DNA of 64,000 bases from Christiangramia oceanisediminis (GTDB taxonomy: Bacteria; Bacteroidota; Bacteroidia; Flavobacteriales; Flavobacteriaceae). A program made the position numbers and the translations under genes. Shown one piece after another: positions 61,336 to 64,000 of this stretch. The stretch's first letter is position 1. Every line of letters begins with the position of its first letter. Below the pieces are notes generated by a model, which saw only the letters and a list, made by a program, of their open reading frames with translations, did not search any database and was not told the DNA's origin. The DNA lies in assembly GCF_022570735.2 (NCBI RefSeq), contig NZ_JANCNS010000001.1:1116001-1180000 (forward strand), in the 5' to 3' direction.

Positions 61336-63207
61336 ATGTTCGAAAAGGAGTATGATGTGATTGTTGTTGGAGCTGGTCATGCGGGTAGTGAAGCTGCCGC
61401 TGCGGCTGCTAATATGGGTAGTAAGACACTTCTTATTACCATGAATCTCCAAAACATTGCTCAAATGAGTTGTAATCCGGCTATGGGCGGGATCGCCAAA
61501 GGACAAATAGTTCGGGAGATCGACGCAATGGGCGGGTACAGCGGTATTGTAAGTGATACCAGTGCTATTCAATTCAAAATGCTCAATAAATCGAAAGGAC
61601 CTGCAATGTGGAGTCCGAGGGTTCAAAGCGACCGTATGAGGTTTGCTGAAGACTGGAGAACTAAGTTGGAGCAAACTCCAAATCTTGATTTTTACCAGGA
61701 AATGGTAGCCGGGCTTATCATTAAAAATGATAGAGTAGTTGGGGTAAAAACTTCTCTTGGTCTCGAGGTAAAAGCAAAAACTGTAATCTGTACTAACGGA
61801 ACCTTTTTGAATGGTTTGATCCATATCGGGGATAAACAATTTGGAGGAGGTAGGGCAGGAGAAAGAGCTGCTACTGGAATTACAGCCGATCTTATCGAAG
61901 CTGGTTTTGAAGCCGGAAGAATGAAAACCGGAACACCTCCTCGTGTTGATGGAAGATCCCTGGATTATTCCAAAATGGTGGAGCAACCTGGTGATGATAT
62001 CCCGGGTAAATTTTCTTATTCAGATGAGACCAGGCCATTGACGAAACAGCGTTCCTGTTATATGACCTATACTTCGAACGAGGTGCACGAAATCCTTAAA
62101 GAGGGATTTGACAGGTCGCCTATGTTCAATGGTAGAATTAAAAGTATAGGACCGAGATATTGTCCTTCGATCGAGGATAAGATAAACAGGTTCGCCGATA
62201 AGGACAGGCATCAATTATTCGTTGAACCCGAAGGATGGAATACCGTGGAGGTTTATGTAAACGGATTTTCCACTTCGCTTCCCGAGGATGTTCAGTATAA
62301 GGCGTTGAAATCTGTAGCCGGGTTTGAGAACGTGAAATTCTTCCGCCCAGGTTACGCTATCGAATATGATTATTTTCCTCCAACACAATTAAAACATACG
62401 CTGGAAACTAAACTGGTTGAAGGTTTATATTTTGCCGGACAGATCAACGGAACCACCGGTTATGAAGAAGCAGCTTGCCAGGGAATGATGGCCGGAATCA
62501 ATGCCGCTTTAAAGGTTCAGGAAACGGATGAATTTATCCTTAAACGCAACGAAGCTTATATAGGCGTTTTGATCGATGATCTCATTACAAAAGGAACCGA
62601 AGAGCCGTATAGAATGTTTACTTCAAGAGCTGAATATCGTACACTTCTTAGACAGGATAATGCCGATTTCAGGTTAACCGAAAAGTCATATAATCTTGGT
62701 TTGGCTTCGGAAGGTAGAATGCGAAAAATGGAAGAGAAAAAACATAAGTCTTTCAAATTCGTTGAATTTTTGAAGGACTTAAGTGTTGTTCCTGAGGAAG
62801 CAAATCCGGTGCTGGAAACCAAAAAATCCTCGCCCATGAAACAAAGCGACAAGGTTTTTAAAGTTTTCTCAAGACCTCAGATCACGATGGAAGATATCAA
62901 GAATTTTTCTGGTGTTCAGAATTTTATCGATGAGGAAGAACTGGATGAAGAGATGATCGAACAAACAGAAATCCAGGTTAAATATTCCGGTTATATAGAA
63001 AAGGAAAAGAACAACGCTGATAAGTTAAACCGACTCGAGGATATTCGAATTCCATCTAATTTTGATTATTCCAAGATCAAATCCATGTCTTACGAGGCTC
63101 GTGAAAAATTGAAAAAAGTTCAACCTGCAACCGTATCCCAGGCTTCGAGAATCAGCGGAGTGAGTCCGAACGATATTTCGGTTCTACTGGTATATATGGG
63201 TAGATAA
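61336..63207 (+). CDS. mnmG: tRNA uridine-5-carboxymethylaminomethyl modification enzyme MnmG (GidA)
   Basis: 623 residues from the ATG at 61336 (MFEKEYDVIVVGAGHAGSEA); the frame opens at 61291 but the extra 15 residues are not conserved. FAD motif GAGHAGSEAA, NPAMGGIAKGQ, GTFLNGLIHIG and the C-terminal SGVSPNDISVLLVYM. Works with MnmE on U34 of tRNAs. It is flanked by two parS-like sites, in line with the common gidA-near-origin order. Confidence 0.98.
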   Translation: MFEKEYDVIVVGAGHAGSEAAAAAANMGSKTLLITMNLQNIAQMSCNPAMGGIAKGQIVREIDAMGGYSGIVSDTSAIQFKMLNKSKGPAMWSPRVQSDRMRFAEDWRTKLEQTPNLDFYQEMVAGLIIKNDRVVGVKTSLGLEVKAKTVICTNGTFLNGLIHIGDKQFGGGRAGERAATGITADLIEAGFEAGRMKTGTPPRVDGRSLDYSKMVEQPGDDIPGKFSYSDETRPLTKQRSCYMTYTSNEVHEILKEGFDRSPMFNGRIKSIGPRYCPSIEDKINRFADKDRHQLFVEPEGWNTVEVYVNGFSTSLPEDVQYKALKSVAGFENVKFFRPGYAIEYDYFPPTQLKHTLETKLVEGLYFAGQINGTTGYEEAACQGMMAGINAALKVQETDEFILKRNEAYIGVLIDDLITKGTEEPYRMFTSRAEYRTLLRQDNADFRLTEKSYNLGLASEGRMRKMEEKKHKSFKFVEFLKDLSVVPEEANPVLETKKSSPMKQSDKVFKVFSRPQITMEDIKNFSGVQNFIDEEELDEEMIEQTEIQVKYSGYIEKEKNNADKLNRLEDIRIPSNFDYSKIKSMSYEAREKLKKVQPATVSQASRISGVSPNDISVLLVYMGR

Positions 63208-63215
63208 TTTAATGG

Positions 63216-63231
63216 TGTTCCACGTGGAACA
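63216..63231. promoter_or_regulatory. parS-like ParB-binding site 2
   Basis: An identical copy of TGTTCCACGTGGAACA, eight bases after the mnmG stop and upstream of the methyltransferase gene. Confidence 0.85.
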
Positions 63232-63245
63232 AATCTTATTTTTGA

Positions 63246-64000
63246 TTGAGAAAAGCACCCCAACAAGAAAGAACTAAAGCAACTTCCGGTATTAACCTGG
63301 TTTGTCAGGACCACCTGGTAAGTGGAAAGAAATTTACAATTTCAGAATATGAACCCGGGATCTTGAAAACAGAACCGGTTCCCGAAAATCTTTCTCATTA
63401 TTATGAAAGTGATGAATATATTTCTCACAGCGATTCATCAAATAATATCCAGGATAAGATCTACCAGGTTGTTAAATCCTATATGCTCGATCAAAAAGCG
63501 AAATGGATTATAAAGGAAAAAGGTTCCGGAAGAATTTTAGATTTTGGAGCAGGGACTGGTGATTTTTTGAAAAAAATGAAATCGGTAGGCTGGGAAATAG
63601 AAGGAGTAGAACCTAGCTCAACAGCTAGAAATTTAGCCGATAAAAAAGAATTAAATCTAAAGAGTGATTTAGCTTCCATTTCGAAAACGAAATTTGATGT
63701 AATAAGCCTTTGGCATGTTTTGGAACATATTCCGGATTTTGAAAATCAAATAAAGAATTTTTCTGAACTCTTAGATGAAAATGGAATTCTTGTTATCGCT
63801 GTCCCAAATTATAATTCTCATGATTGTAATTACTACAAAGAATTCTGGGCAGCCTGGGATGTACCAAGACACCTTTGGCATTTTTCCAGGACAGGTCTGC
63901 AATCTAAACTTTCAGAACTTGGTTTTTCATTGCTAAAAGAACAGCCGCTTTTGTTTGATTCGTTCTACGTAAGTTTGCTTAGTGAAAAGCACAAAGCAGG
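63246..64000 (+). CDS. Class I SAM-dependent methyltransferase, partial (C-terminus off window)
   Basis: The frame opens after a stop at 63243 and stays open to the window edge (about 251 codons). The best start is a TTG at 63246 (MRKAPQQERTKATSGINL); no ATG lies near. The SAM-binding loop ILDFGAGTGDFL, the acidic GVEPSS and motif WHVLEHIPD are present, so this is a methyltransferase-11/23-type enzyme; substrate unknown. The start codon is less certain than the frame. Confidence 0.83.
   Translation, partial: MRKAPQQERTKATSGINLVCQDHLVSGKKFTISEYEPGILKTEPVPENLSHYYESDEYISHSDSSNNIQDKIYQVVKSYMLDQKAKWIIKEKGSGRILDFGAGTGDFLKKMKSVGWEIEGVEPSSTARNLADKKELNLKSDLASISKTKFDVISLWHVLEHIPDFENQIKNFSELLDENGILVIAVPNYNSHDCNYYKEFWAAWDVPRHLWHFSRTGLQSKLSELGFSLLKEQPLLFDSFYVSLLSEKHKA

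Noticed and set aside
61318-61986. 222-codon minus-strand frame over the start of mnmG
   Set aside because: Antisense to conserved mnmG; serine- and histidine-rich composition typical of a shadow frame.

Overview
The window looks like the chromosome of a marine-type flavobacterium (Bacteroidota, Flavobacteriaceae; a Gramella/Christiangramia relative is my guess, not proven). The reasons are a SusC/SusD pair, TonB-dependent barrels with carboxypeptidase-like N-terminal domains, lineage proteins such as a DUF4175 coiled-coil protein, and repeated TAnnTTTG boxes upstream of genes, which match the Bacteroidota -7 promoter element. I see no phage, transposase, CRISPR array or plasmid genes.

Layout. 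1-7.2 kb holds a partial GMC oxidoreductase, methylmalonyl-CoA epimerase, rbfA, a FtsX/LolE-type permease, dusB and a TonB-type barrel protein. 7.3-33.6 kb is a long accessory region for amino sugars and peptidoglycan fragments. 33.8-46.5 kb is mostly housekeeping: lepA, a YebC-type regulator, an antiporter, an MBL hydrolase, two secreted peptidases, rnpA, a C-terminal processing protease, a sterol desaturase-like enzyme and an ElaA-like acetyltransferase. 46.5-57.6 kb has rpiB, a 514-base AT-rich gap, rnr, a LysE-type exporter, tRNA-Cys with a damaged partial copy, folB, glnS, a small envelope-stress-like operon, an SPFH protein and gltX. 57.6-64 kb has DUF4175, ybeY, mnmG and a partial methyltransferase, with a parS-like palindrome on each side of mnmG.

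The most interesting system is the 7.3-33.6 kb region, which I read as a peptidoglycan utilization locus. It combines a SusC/SusD importer, a DigH-like GHL10 glycan hydrolase, a NagZ-type GH3 domain fused to a beta-lactamase-like domain (a probable one-chain equivalent of Bacillus NagZ plus AmiE), an NlpC/P60 endopeptidase, an L-Ala-D/L-Glu epimerase, an SSS symporter, a GH20 hexosaminidase, MurNAc-6-P etherase (murQ), an MFS amino-sugar permease, a ROK kinase, a NagX-like membrane acyltransferase, a GlcN-6-P deaminase fused to a PIG-L deacetylase domain, and a ROK-type repressor. MurQ, the dipeptide epimerase and the NlpC/P60 protein point to murein rather than chitin. A family-2 amidase in the same locus is broken by a small deletion that also removes its first zinc-ligand motif.

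The two TGTTCCACGTGGAACA palindromes suggest that this part of the chromosome lies near the replication origin. The AT-rich gap at 47 kb is a weak origin or small-RNA candidate. A 3'-half copy of tRNA-Cys with its terminator, in which a hairpin replaces the T loop, marks a past duplication or integration event.
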